Shown: one piece after another, positions 8,470 to 17,540 of the stretch
How the letters are laid out: each line of letters starts with the position of its first letter
How positions within the stretch are numbered: position 1 is the stretch's first letter
Source of the DNA: Sphingomonadales bacterium
GTDB taxonomy: Bacteria; Pseudomonadota; Alphaproteobacteria; Sphingomonadales; Kordiimonadaceae
Length of the DNA stretch: 64,000 bases
Assembly: GCA_011088215.1 (NCBI GenBank)
Contig: JAALKD010000008.1
Span: 1 to 64,000 of the forward strand
Reading direction: 5' to 3'
Notes under the pieces: generated by a model
What the model saw: the letters and a program-made list of their open reading frames with translations, nothing else
Databases searched by the model: none
Told to the model about the DNA's origin: nothing
Program-made: the position numbers and the translations under genes

Positions 8470-9930
8470 CTATCGTTTTAAGCCATATTCGTCCAATTTG
8501 CGGTACAGTGTTGATCGACCAATCCCCAACCGCCGTGCAACCTCGGCCATCTTGCCATCATAGTATCCGATGGTGCGACGAATAATTTCGGACTCCATAT
8601 CTGCAAGTGAACGAAAATGCCCGCCGGTTGCTAATAAGCTAATTACGGTATCATCTACCGGCGCGCCAGCGGAAAAACCAGCCGGGGCGTCTGACACGGG
8701 ATCCAAAAGGCGTTGGCCCGGTTCGCTCAGTAGATTCGTGGGAATGATTCCTGCACCTTCCAGATGGGGAAAGTCCCGTACTTCAAGTTGTTTGTGGTCC
8801 GAAAGGATAACCGCACGGAACAGTGCGTTTTGCAGCTGACGGATATTGCCAGGCCAATGGTAAGCTGCCAATGCAGGCAGCGCGCCGGGAGATATCGTTT
8901 TGACAGGCAGGCCTTCCATCTCCGGAATTAGGTCCAAGAAATGATCAACCAGTGCCGGAATATCTTCCTTGCGCTCGCGCAGCGGTGGCAGAGTAATCGG
9001 GTAAACATTTAGACGGTAGAACAGGTCCTCGCGGAAGCAGCCCTCGGCCACTCTCTCCGCCAAATTGCGATTGGTCGCAGAAATTACCCTGATATCGACC
9101 GGCAGGCTGGACCGGCCACCGACGGGGTCAATTTCTTTTTCCTGTAGTGCCCGTAATAATTTCACTTGGATATCGGCAGACAGTTCCCCCACTTCATCCA
9201 GAAATAATGTGCCGCCGTTGGCCTCGGCGAATTTGCCGATCCGTTTTTCGGTCGCACCAGTAAAAGACCCTTTTTCGTGCCCAAAAAGGATGCTTTCGAC
9301 TAGATTTTCGGGGATTGCGCCGCAATTTACCGCAACGAATGGTCGGTCCGCGCGGTCGCTGGCGGTGTGAACAGCGCGGGCAAATACTTCCTTGCCCACC
9401 CCTGATTCGCCGTCAATAAGCACTGGAATACTGGCGCTGGCTGCGCGCTCCGCCAACGCGACCGCCCGGCGCATGCCGTGGCTTTCACCGATCAGGTTAG
9501 TAAAGTTGGTGGCGGCCATGCCCATCCGCATGGGTTCGATTTCCCCGACAAACGAGGCGGTTTCCAGCCCGGCGTTGATGGCAGAACGAATGCGCTCGGC
9601 GCTGGCAGGCTTGACAATAAAATCGTTGGCACCTGCGCGCATGGCGTCAACAACCGTCGTGATTGAAGACTGTGACGTGAGCATAATAACCGGCAGCTTT
9701 GGCCAACTAGGGCGCAGTTTCTGCAAAACTTCGATGCCGTCCATTCCCGGCATGACAAGGTCCAACAACACGATATCCACGTCGGCACCTTGCGCACCTG
9801 CCATGAAAGTCAGCGCCTCATTACCATTGTGTGCGATATGGGCAACGTGGCCAGCGCGTTTTACAATGCCCTCAAGCAACGCGCTTTGGGTAAATTCATC
9901 TTCAACAATGAGAACTGATTTCTGTGTCAT
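8470..9930 (-). CDS. Sigma-54-dependent NtrC-type response regulator (orphan)
   Basis: Cytoplasmic activator of 486 residues for sigma-54 promoters. A receiver domain (residues 1-120) has phospho-acceptor Asp 57 in LLDLVMPGMDG and the switch Lys in FIVKPAS. The AAA+ domain has Walker A GESGVGKE, a sigma-54 contact loop reading GSFTGA rather than GAFTGA, and Walker B GGTLFLDEVGEL. The C-terminus is a Fis-type helix-turn-helix (GKMAEVARRLGIGRSTLYRKL). No histidine kinase gene is adjacent. The target regulon cannot be inferred; murI lies immediately downstream. Confidence 0.92.
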   Translation of the reverse strand: MTQKSVLIVEDEFTQSALLEGIVKRAGHVAHIAHNGNEALTFMAGAQGADVDIVLLDLVMPGMDGIEVLQKLRPSWPKLPVIMLTSQSSITTVVDAMRAGANDFIVKPASAERIRSAINAGLETASFVGEIEPMRMGMAATNFTNLIGESHGMRRAVALAERAASASIPVLIDGESGVGKEVFARAVHTASDRADRPFVAVNCGAIPENLVESILFGHEKGSFTGATEKRIGKFAEANGGTLFLDEVGELSADIQVKLLRALQEKEIDPVGGRSSLPVDIRVISATNRNLAERVAEGCFREDLFYRLNVYPITLPPLRERKEDIPALVDHFLDLIPEMEGLPVKTISPGALPALAAYHWPGNIRQLQNALFRAVILSDHKQLEVRDFPHLEGAGIIPTNLLSEPGQRLLDPVSDAPAGFSAGAPVDDTVISLLATGGHFRSLADMESEIIRRTIGYYDGKMAEVARRLGIGRSTLYRKLDEYGLKR

Positions 9931-10224
9931 GACGCTTGCGTTTACCTAATGTTGTTACCTGCGAGGTTTGCACTGATTCGGGTCGGTTTCTGTATCATTT
10001 CAGGACAGCGGTTAACAAAATCGTAAAGATAAAATTTTCTCTATTTTCTTCATGGCAAGAAAGAAACTTGCTCCCAGCGGTAATTGCGTTACCTTTTCGG
10101 TCACGGCAAAGGTCAATTTGTGAGGTAAAGTTACTGTCGGTATGTTCGCAAGATGCTGACACTTGGCCCATAACAGGCCTGGTCGTTATTCGATTTTGAA
10201 TTAACAGTTTCACGGAGAATGTTC

Positions 10225-11358
10225 ATGAAACTAGGAGTTATACGGGAACGGCGCGAGGCGGAAAAGCGTGTTGCAGCTTCCCCGGATACGGTAAAAAAAC
10301 TGGTAGGGCTTGGTTTTGAGGTCAGCATTGAAGCGGGCGCAGGCGTCGCCGCAGCCATCACTGATGACGCCTACGCTGCTGCCGGTGCAAAGATTGCATC
10401 TGACTTGGCTGCTACTGTCGGTGACGCTGACGTTATTTTCTCGGTGCAAGGCCTGGAAGGCGGTGATGCCGCTAAGGCCAAGAAGGGCGCGTTGCAGCTT
10501 GCAACTCTCAACCCATTTGTTGACGGCGACAGGCTGAAGGCATACGCCGACGCGGGGCTGATGGCGGTGGCGATGGAATTTGTGCCGCGCATAACCCGGG
10601 CTCAGTCGATGGATGTATTGTCCAGTCAAAGCAATCTGGCCGGTTACAAAGCGGTTATTGATGCCGCTGAAGCATATGGCAGGGCCTTCCCGATGATGAT
10701 GACCGCCGCGGGCACTGTGGCCCCGGCAAAGGTAATGGTTATGGGTGTGGGTGTTGCGGGCCTTCAGGCGATCGCAACGGCGAAGCGACTGGGTGCGGTG
10801 GTCAGCGCGACCGATGTTCGCCCCTCCACCAAGGAACAGGTTGAAAGCCTGGGCGGCAAGTTTGTGATGGTAGAGGACGAAGAAACCGCGGAAGCAGAAA
10901 CCTCCGGCGGTTACGCCAAGGAAATGAGCGATGAGTATAAAGCCAAACAGGCTAAATTGATTGCGGAAACTCTGGCCAAGCAGGATATTGCTATCACCAC
11001 GGCACTGATTCCGGGACGGCCAGCACCTGAACTGATCACTGAGAACATGGTTAAATCCATGAAGCCGGGCAGCGTGATTGTTGACCTGGCTGTTGAGATG
11101 GGAGGCAACTGTGCGCTATCGAAAGTTGGTGAGGTTGTTGAGGTAGAAGGCGTTACCATCGTCGGTCACAGAAATGTGCCTTCGCGGTTGGCAGCAGATG
11201 CCTCGGCGCTTTATGCACGCAACTTGATGCATTTCATCACGCCGCATGTATCGGAAGGCACGCTTGCCATAGATTTTGAAGACGAGATTGTCACCGAAAG
11301 CCTTGTCACCAAGGACGGCGCAATCATCCACCCACGCCTGACAGGAGGCGATAAATGA
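10225..11358 (+). CDS. pntAA: NAD(P) transhydrogenase subunit alpha part 1 (PntAA)
   Basis: NAD(H)-binding domain I of proton-translocating transhydrogenase, which makes NADPH from NADH using the proton gradient. The 377-residue soluble protein starts MKLGVIRERREAEKRV and has the Rossmann element VMVMGVGVAGLQAIATAKRLGA plus the downstream DVR motif. I prefer the second ATG at 10225, with GGAG 7 bases upstream; the first ATG (10219) sits too close to it. In alphaproteobacteria the alpha subunit is split, and the next gene (four-base overlap) provides the membrane part. Confidence 0.95.
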   Translation: MKLGVIRERREAEKRVAASPDTVKKLVGLGFEVSIEAGAGVAAAITDDAYAAAGAKIASDLAATVGDADVIFSVQGLEGGDAAKAKKGALQLATLNPFVDGDRLKAYADAGLMAVAMEFVPRITRAQSMDVLSSQSNLAGYKAVIDAAEAYGRAFPMMMTAAGTVAPAKVMVMGVGVAGLQAIATAKRLGAVVSATDVRPSTKEQVESLGGKFVMVEDEETAEAETSGGYAKEMSDEYKAKQAKLIAETLAKQDIAITTALIPGRPAPELITENMVKSMKPGSVIVDLAVEMGGNCALSKVGEVVEVEGVTIVGHRNVPSRLAADASALYARNLMHFITPHVSEGTLAIDFEDEIVTESLVTKDGAIIHPRLTGGDK

Positions 11359-11651
11359 CAGAATTAGTAACTAGCCCATTCATCCAGCAATTCAGCATTT
11401 TTGTTATGGCGATCTTCGTCGGGTATTATGTTGTCTGGTCAGTAACCCCTGCGCTGCACACACCGTTAATGAGTGTTACCAACGCCATTTCCAGTGTGAT
11501 CATCGTTGGTGCGCTTATCGCGGTTGGTCCCGACGGCGCGAGCATTTCAAAAATACTTGGCGCTATTGCTATCGGCTTGGCAGCGATCAACATATTTGGA
11601 GGGTTTGCCGTCACGGCGCGCATGCTCGCCATGTATAAGAAAAAGAAATAG
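11355..11651 (+). CDS. pntAB: NAD(P) transhydrogenase subunit alpha part 2 (PntAB)
   Basis: Membrane part of the split alpha subunit, 98 residues with three to four helices (for example FSIFVMAIFVGYYVVWSV and the AIAIGLAAINIFGGFAVT segment) and a basic C-terminal tail ending YKKKK. The ATG overlaps the pntAA stop (ATGA) and AGGAGG lies just upstream. It forms the proton channel together with the helices of PntB. Confidence 0.95.
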   Translation: MTELVTSPFIQQFSIFVMAIFVGYYVVWSVTPALHTPLMSVTNAISSVIIVGALIAVGPDGASISKILGAIAIGLAAINIFGGFAVTARMLAMYKKKK

Positions 11652-11662
11652 GGGGCACCGTC

Positions 11663-13081
11663 ATGGATCAGTTTTTCGTCGATATGACGGCTGTCGCCTA
11701 TATGGTTGCCGCTGTTTTCTTCATCATGAGCCTGCGCGGGCTCTCCAGCCCAGAGACCAGTCGTACTGGTAATCTGTTCGGTATGCTCGGCATGGCTATC
11801 GCGGTTATTACCACGGTATTGAACCCCGAGATTGTCAGTTATGACTGGATAATAGGGGCAATAGTTGTTGGTGGTGCTATCGGGTTTATCACCGCTCGCC
11901 GTATTGCCATGACCGATATGCCGCAGCTTGTGGCAGCTTTTCACAGCTTTGTTGGTTTGGCCGCCGTATTGGTGGCCGGTAGCGCGTTTCTAAATCCGGT
12001 GTCCTTCGGTATCGCAGACGCAGCGGGTCAGATGTTCATGGCATCGAAAATCGAAATGTCGTTGGGTATAGCTATTGGCGCGATAACATTCTCCGGCTCG
12101 GTTATTGCTTTTGCCAAGCTGAACGGCACCATGTCGGGTGCGCCTATCATGCTACCGGCGCGGCATTTAATTAACCTCATCATCGCTGCTGGTATTGTCG
12201 GTGGCATTGCATGGTTCGCTGTTGATCAAAGTGCCATGGTTGGCGGGATTAGTGTCTTTTGGGCTGTCACTATTCTGAGTTTCATTATTGGGTTCTTGCT
12301 GATTATCCCAATCGGCGGTGCTGATATGCCGGTGGTCGTCTCCATGTTGAACAGTTATTCCGGCTGGGCTGCTGCGGGCATTGGTTTCACGCTGCAAAAC
12401 ACTGCACTTATCGTGACAGGTGCTCTTGTGGGCTCATCGGGTGCGATCCTGTCTTACATCATGTGTAAAGCCATGAACCGTGGGTTCATTTCAGTTATAC
12501 TTGGCGGTTTCGGCGGTGAAGACGCAGCGGCGGGACCACTGGGTGCGGAAACGCGGCCAGTGAAACAAGGCTCGGCAGAAGATGCGGCGTTCATTATGAA
12601 GAATGCGGGCAAGGTTATCATTGTGCCAGGTTACGGCATGGCGGTGGCACAGGCCCAACACGCGTTGAAGGAGATGGCCGACATCCTTAAGGAGGAGGGC
12701 GTTGATGTGGCTTACGCAATCCATCCGGTTGCGGGTCGGATGCCCGGACATATGAACGTGTTGCTGGCTGAAGCAACGGTGCCGTACGACGAGGTGTTTG
12801 AACTGGAAGACATTAACAGCGAGTTCGCGGGCGCAGATGTTGCCTTTGTGATTGGCGCTAATGATGTCACCAATCCAGCCGCCAAAACTGATAAAACAAG
12901 CGCGATCTACGGCATGCCAATTCTGGACGTAGAAAAAGCCGGGACAGTGCTGTTCATCAAGCGCTCGATGGGCAGTGGATACGCTGGTGTGGATAACGAA
13001 CTATTCTTTCGCGACAATACAATGATGCTGTTTTCCGACGCCAAGAAGATGGTGGAAGAGATCAATAAGTCATTGAACTAA
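11663..13081 (+). CDS. pntB: NAD(P) transhydrogenase subunit beta (PntB)
   Basis: Beta subunit of 472 residues. The N-terminal two-thirds is the multi-helix proton-translocating domain II; the C-terminal part from about residue 290 is the NADP(H)-binding domain III, with VIIVPGYGMAVAQAQHAL, YAIHPVAGRMPGHMNVLLAE, VIGANDVTNPAA and the final KRSMGSGYAGVDNELFF motif. It ends the three-gene operon, followed by a strong terminator. Confidence 0.96.
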   Translation: MDQFFVDMTAVAYMVAAVFFIMSLRGLSSPETSRTGNLFGMLGMAIAVITTVLNPEIVSYDWIIGAIVVGGAIGFITARRIAMTDMPQLVAAFHSFVGLAAVLVAGSAFLNPVSFGIADAAGQMFMASKIEMSLGIAIGAITFSGSVIAFAKLNGTMSGAPIMLPARHLINLIIAAGIVGGIAWFAVDQSAMVGGISVFWAVTILSFIIGFLLIIPIGGADMPVVVSMLNSYSGWAAAGIGFTLQNTALIVTGALVGSSGAILSYIMCKAMNRGFISVILGGFGGEDAAAGPLGAETRPVKQGSAEDAAFIMKNAGKVIIVPGYGMAVAQAQHALKEMADILKEEGVDVAYAIHPVAGRMPGHMNVLLAEATVPYDEVFELEDINSEFAGADVAFVIGANDVTNPAAKTDKTSAIYGMPILDVEKAGTVLFIKRSMGSGYAGVDNELFFRDNTMMLFSDAKKMVEEINKSLN

Positions 13082-13105
13082 ACAGGCTTGAAATCAGAAA
13101 CTTAG

Positions 13106-13142
13106 AAGGCCGCGCCTAGGGAAGGCGCGGCCTTTTTCTTTT
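13106..13142 (+). terminator. Rho-independent terminator after pntB
   Basis: A perfect 11-bp GC-rich stem (13106-13116 with 13124-13134) with a 7-base loop is followed by a T-rich tract, 25 bases after the pntB stop. Confidence 0.9.
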
Positions 13143-13556
13143 GCCCTGCTGCAGGGTCAAAAGATTTTCCAAGCACCCGGGCCAACAGGAAACCTGGAAC
13201 CGTCCCCGCTGTCAGGACCGGGACGGTATTGGTAAGCGGGTCGCCGATGGCTGATCACCGTCTACAAAGAGATTATGTATTATTTGCAATTAATAATCAA
13301 TATTAAAAACTATAAAACTTTAGTTATATAAAATCGGAATAATATCGTGTGGAAATTGCAATAAACCCGACGTTTTGACAAAAAAATAGTCATTTCGCCT
13401 AACTTTCTTCCGGATGATTGCCAAACAATCTACTGCAGGCTATCGTTGCCGCGTTTGCAGCGGCGCCTCCGGAGTTTTCTGGTTAAATTCATTGCCTTGA
13501 GCCAACTGTGCTGCTGCAAACGGTGCCGGGGTGGCACGATTAAAGGGGATCGTTAT
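13143..13556. other. Intergenic region before the M1 peptidase gene
   Basis: No gene could be supported. The first 120 bases are GC-rich and hold short inverted repeats, including ACCGTCCC with GGGACGGT (about 13198-13226). From about 13262 to 13400 the sequence is strongly AT-rich, as expected of a promoter region. A further hairpin GCCGC/GCGGC lies near 13449-13465. An upstream in-frame extension of the M1 peptidase frame to 13446 lacks family similarity and is read as leader. Confidence 0.5.
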
Positions 13557-15908
13557 ATGTTACGTGAAGTCAAAGCGATTGCGATAATTGTCGTGGGTGT
13601 TTTTCTGATAGGAAACCCGGTAACGGCACAAATAAAACAATCCAAGCAGCCGCACCACGAAGATAAATTTCGCCAGCTGGATGAAGCGTTGGCCACACCC
13701 AACGACCAGCGTATTGCTTCTGGCAAGCCGGGCCCCGGATACTGGCAACAGCAAACCGATTACAAAATCAAAGTTGAATTAAACGACGACAACCAGTCCA
13801 TTACCGGGTCGGGGACGATCACTTATAAAAATAACTCCCCCCATGCCCTTGATTACATATGGGTGCGACTGGACCAAAACCGGTTTGCCAAACATTCGGA
13901 TGATCACTTAACTCAGCCCACCAATTCGACAACCCGCATGTCTTTTTCTGCGCTGCGGCACGAAAAATACCGTCAGGAATTTGACGGTGGATTTAAAATC
14001 TCAGCGGTGACAGACAAAAGCGGCGATCCGCTTCCGCATGCTATCGTTGGCACTATGATGCGTATAGATTTGCCACAGATTTTGAAGTCTGGCAGCAGCT
14101 TAACCTTTGGCATTGCATGGTCTTACAACATTATCGAATCGAAAAAAATTCCGATAAAACGGTCTGGTTTCGATCATTTCGAGAAAGACGGTAACAATAT
14201 ATACAATATGGGGCAGTGGTACCCCCGCGTTGCAGGTTATACAGACCTGAAAGCGTGGAATAACCGCACTTTTTACGGTCTTGGTGAGTTCCAGACGGAG
14301 TTCGGCAGTTATGACGTTGAAATCACCGTGCCGTCTGACCATATCGTTGCCGCCACCGGCGAGCTGCAAAATAGCCGCGATGTTTTGACAAATGAGCAGC
14401 GCGCGCGGCTAGCAGAAGCCCGCGGCGCGGACCGCCCTGTTATGATTGTAACCCGTGACGAAGCACTGGCCAATCAAGCAGAAAAAGCGACGGACAAAGC
14501 AACCTGGAAATTCAAAGCTGAGAATGTGCGCGACTTTGCTTTTGCCTCTTCACGCAAATTTGTTTGGGATGCAATGGGCCACCGTCAGGAAAGCGATGGT
14601 CGCACCATTATGGCCATGTCCTTCTACCCTGAAGAAGGCATGCCGCTGTGGGACAAATATTCAACTGAGGCGGTTGTGCATACTCTGGAAGTTTATTCCA
14701 AATACACCTTCCCCTACCCATACCCTGTGGCTATCTCAGTGAATTCCGCAACAAGCGGCATGGAATATCCAATGGTCAGTTTCAATCCGCGCCGCCCAAC
14801 TGAAGACAAGGAAACTGGCGAACGCACATACAGTCGTGGCACAAAATATGGCCTTGTCGGCGTTATTATTCATGAGGTGGGGCATAATTATTTCCCTATG
14901 ATTGTCAACACGCCGGAGCGTGATTGGTTCTGGATGGATGAAGGCTTCAATACCTATTTGCAGGGGCTGGCCCACCGCGAATGGGAAGAAGGTTGGCCGG
15001 GCAATATCGGTTCGCCTGAGACCATCGTTCCTTTCATGACCAGCAAGAATCAGATGCCTGTGATGACAGACCCACAGTCGCTTATTCAGTTTGGCCAGAA
15101 CGCTTATCGGAAACCGTCGGTGGCGTTTAATATTCTGCGCGAAACAGTCATGGGCCGCGAGGCCTTTGACCACGCGTTCAAGGAATACGCCCAGCGCTGG
15201 ATGTTCAAGCGGCCTTATCCGTCTGACTTTTTCCGCACCATGGAAGATGCATCCGGCTTTGACCTGGATTGGTTTTGGCGTGGTTGGTTCTATTCAACCG
15301 ATCATGCGGACATCTCGCTTGACCGGGTTACTTGGGGCACAGTTAACAGCAAAGACCCGGATGCCGAGGCAGCCTACAAGCGAGAACAGGATGACGCATT
15401 GGGCAAAACTATGGTCCAGCAGCGTCACGCCGACGACCGCCGCCGCATACTTGAACGTCCTGAGTTACAGGATTTTTACAACAAAAATGACGATTACACC
15501 GTGACTGATGCTGACCGTGACCGTTACGGCAAATATGTAGAAAGCTTGGCGGACTGGGAAAGGGAATTGCTCAATACAAAAGAGAATTTCTACTTTCTTG
15601 AATTTTCTAACAAGGGCGGCCTCGTGATGCCGGTGATTGTGCAGATTGAGTATGCAGATGGCACCAACGAGACCCGCCGTTGGCCTGCTCAGCTGTGGCG
15701 CCGCAACCCCAATAGCGTGATTAAATTGGTGACCAGTGACAAGGAAATAAAATCGATCACGTTGGACCCACACAGGGAAACGGCAGATGCAAACCTGGAA
15801 AACAACCATTGGCCGCGCCGCCCTGTGCGCACCCGGCTTGAGCTATTTAAAGCCAAGCAAGGCAAAAGCCTGATGGAAAAAGCTGGCGAGGGTACAACCT
15901 ACAACTAG
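13557..15908 (+). CDS. Secreted M1-family zinc metallopeptidase
   Basis: Exported aminopeptidase-like protein of 783 residues. A signal peptide (AIAIIVVGVFLIG... to about residue 25, ending VTAQ) is followed by a beta-rich M1 N-domain and the gluzincin site HEVGHN with the third zinc ligand Glu 19 residues further on in the WMDEGFNTY motif. The start at 13557 is preceded by AAAGGGG at 8 bases. It is a single-gene unit closed by a terminator shared with the convergent DUF1295 gene. Substrate is unknown; many M1 proteins of this size lack a characterised substrate. Confidence 0.88.
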   Translation: MLREVKAIAIIVVGVFLIGNPVTAQIKQSKQPHHEDKFRQLDEALATPNDQRIASGKPGPGYWQQQTDYKIKVELNDDNQSITGSGTITYKNNSPHALDYIWVRLDQNRFAKHSDDHLTQPTNSTTRMSFSALRHEKYRQEFDGGFKISAVTDKSGDPLPHAIVGTMMRIDLPQILKSGSSLTFGIAWSYNIIESKKIPIKRSGFDHFEKDGNNIYNMGQWYPRVAGYTDLKAWNNRTFYGLGEFQTEFGSYDVEITVPSDHIVAATGELQNSRDVLTNEQRARLAEARGADRPVMIVTRDEALANQAEKATDKATWKFKAENVRDFAFASSRKFVWDAMGHRQESDGRTIMAMSFYPEEGMPLWDKYSTEAVVHTLEVYSKYTFPYPYPVAISVNSATSGMEYPMVSFNPRRPTEDKETGERTYSRGTKYGLVGVIIHEVGHNYFPMIVNTPERDWFWMDEGFNTYLQGLAHREWEEGWPGNIGSPETIVPFMTSKNQMPVMTDPQSLIQFGQNAYRKPSVAFNILRETVMGREAFDHAFKEYAQRWMFKRPYPSDFFRTMEDASGFDLDWFWRGWFYSTDHADISLDRVTWGTVNSKDPDAEAAYKREQDDALGKTMVQQRHADDRRRILERPELQDFYNKNDDYTVTDADRDRYGKYVESLADWERELLNTKENFYFLEFSNKGGLVMPVIVQIEYADGTNETRRWPAQLWRRNPNSVIKLVTSDKEIKSITLDPHRETADANLENNHWPRRPVRTRLELFKAKQGKSLMEKAGEGTTYN

Positions 15909-15927
15909 GATTGCCACGCGAGCTAAC

Positions 15928-15960
15928 AAAAACGACCCCGAATTTGGGGTCGTTTTTTCT
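15928..15960 (+). terminator. Bidirectional terminator between M1 peptidase and DUF1295 genes
   Basis: A 12-bp stem (15928-15939 with 15946-15957) with a 6-base loop has an A-run on one side and a T-run on the other, so it can end transcription from both converging genes. Confidence 0.9.
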
Positions 15961-15978
15961 TGAGCCATCCCATTTTAA

Positions 15979-16743
15979 CTATGGCCTTGGAGGGCGCGGG
16001 AAGAAACTGCTGGTGCGCATGATATAATCTTCATAACCGGGTCGCCGCTTTTTCAGGCCTTTTTCCAGAAGCGGCACGCCAGACCATTTCATCAGCAAGA
16101 AGGTCATGAGCGCAGGGGCAAAAATAACCGTCAGGTCGTGGCCCACCAGCCAAATACCCCACCATACACAGGTGTCGCCGAAGTAATTGGGGTGACGCGT
16201 CCAGGCCCACAAGCCAGTATCCAGCACTTTGCCTTCGCTGGCAGGGTCTGCCTTGAATTTTGATAGTTGCAGGTCACCTACCCATTCAAAAAAGGCGCCC
16301 ACAGTCCAAAGGCCAATGCCTGCGTAGGCGAATGTATCCAACGACGCAGAGGGTTGGGCCATGGCTGAAATCAATGGTGCGCTGATCGCCAGCATCAACA
16401 GGCCCTGCAGGCCAAACACAAACCACAGCGTGAATATATGACGAGACACGCCGTCCTTGCCCTTGGTCATGCGCACATAGCGGCTATCCTCGCCGTCACG
16501 CAGGAACCGCCTTAGAAGATACAGCCCAAGCCGGAGCCCCCACAGGGTTACGAGTGCCAGAACGACCATTTGAATGGGGCCTAGTTCAGCGGCCTCTGAT
16601 GCCGCTGTCCAAGCAACCACAACAAACCCGACACCCCAGAATGCATCGATGAAACTTACCCGACCGATCAGAATACTGATGGCCCACAAGGCAATAAGAA
16701 CAGCGCCGAGCACAGTGGCAGTGGAAAAATATAGGTCGAGCAT
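15979..16743 (-). CDS. DUF1295 / steroid 5-alpha-reductase-like membrane protein
   Basis: Integral membrane protein of 254 residues with about six helices. The C-terminal motif WTRHPNYFGDTCVWWGIW is characteristic of the DUF1295/SRD5A and ICMT-like superfamily, where it binds the cofactor. The N-terminal half (ALWAISILIGRVSFIDAFWG) also matches DUF1295. The substrate, perhaps a lipid, is unknown. It is divergent from the orphan gene at 16916, so the intervening DNA may drive both. Confidence 0.85.
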   Translation of the reverse strand: MLDLYFSTATVLGAVLIALWAISILIGRVSFIDAFWGVGFVVVAWTAASEAAELGPIQMVVLALVTLWGLRLGLYLLRRFLRDGEDSRYVRMTKGKDGVSRHIFTLWFVFGLQGLLMLAISAPLISAMAQPSASLDTFAYAGIGLWTVGAFFEWVGDLQLSKFKADPASEGKVLDTGLWAWTRHPNYFGDTCVWWGIWLVGHDLTVIFAPALMTFLLMKWSGVPLLEKGLKKRRPGYEDYIMRTSSFFPRPPRP

Positions 16744-16830
16744 AGGTCTGGTCCTGTCCTGACTGATTACGAATTTCTAAATGTCTTTACGCAAACTTTT
16801 ACTGGTTGGACTGAAAACTTGGCGCGATTA

Positions 16831-16874
16831 TAATCTAACTGTATAGATATCATAATCAGACTGTATAGATACTG
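16831..16874. repeat. Two tandem 22-bp repeats in a divergent promoter region
   Basis: Two adjacent imperfect copies (16831-16852 and 16853-16874) share TAATC, two variable bases, then ACTGTATAGATA. The 22-bp period is close to two helical turns, so a regulator dimer could bind both copies on one face of the DNA. The repeats end 41 bases upstream of the ATG at 16916. Confidence 0.6.
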
Positions 16875-16915
16875 TCGGAAAATCGGATTCAAACTGGGGC
16901 CTAACAGGAGCTCAA

Positions 16916-17422
16916 ATGCCCGAACAGGCAACCATCATCGACTTTATCAGCGCCAGCTTGCAGGGCATGGAGACCTCCGGTCGCTCCATTCTGTCGCCTG
17001 CTGAGCAAAAAGCAAGTGATGCGCTGGCAGAACGGCTCGACCGGGAGCTGGATATGATGGTGCGTGAACTGGAACGGGTTGCCTCGTGCCAGCAGGACAC
17101 CGGCGATGACGGCAGCGAACCTATTCCACCGTTTGAAGCTTTTTGCAATGGCTTGCGCAGCATCGGTGATAATTTACTGCCGCATTTGGCTCAAACCTTT
17201 CGGGACGGATGTAGTGAAAACGCTCTTCCACATAGCCTTTTTCTCTGGTTGATCCGTGCACGAGCCGATGCTTTTGTCGCCTATCTGCTGCAAATAGCAC
17301 AGGTGCACGGCCTCGCTTTTGATGACAAGCTCACCAAAATGGGCAAAAATGAGCAGATTGCGCTGGCTAATTTGGGCGCTTATTTGCGGGCATTGATGCA
17401 AAAGGAATTAGACTCGCTGTAG
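16916..17422 (+). CDS. Hypothetical protein, 168 aa, acidic and helical
   Basis: I do not recognise this protein. It has no signal peptide or membrane helix and is largely helical, with a charged stretch (AERLDRELDMMVRELERV) and a C-terminal hydrophobic/charged part (ADAFVAYLLQIAQVHGL). Two cysteines are present in the middle and one near residue 95. The ATG is preceded by AGGAG at about 6 bases. Tandem repeats lie just upstream, so expression may be controlled; the divergent neighbour is the DUF1295 gene. Confidence 0.7.
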   Translation: MPEQATIIDFISASLQGMETSGRSILSPAEQKASDALAERLDRELDMMVRELERVASCQQDTGDDGSEPIPPFEAFCNGLRSIGDNLLPHLAQTFRDGCSENALPHSLFLWLIRARADAFVAYLLQIAQVHGLAFDDKLTKMGKNEQIALANLGAYLRALMQKELDSL

Positions 17423-17540
17423 CCCACACTCTCGGATGAAGCTTGCGGCGCACGAGAATAATAGCGTTCAGCTTTCGTTCATAATATGTAGGTTACATGA
17501 GGGAATATGGACAGTAGACACGGAAAGTAACGTGACCCAC

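Noticed and set aside
13170-13232. Cobalamin riboswitch-like string (AACAGGAAACCTGG then GTCCCCGC)
   Set aside because: The similarity is short, the B12 box and GGTG elements are missing, and no cobalamin gene follows.
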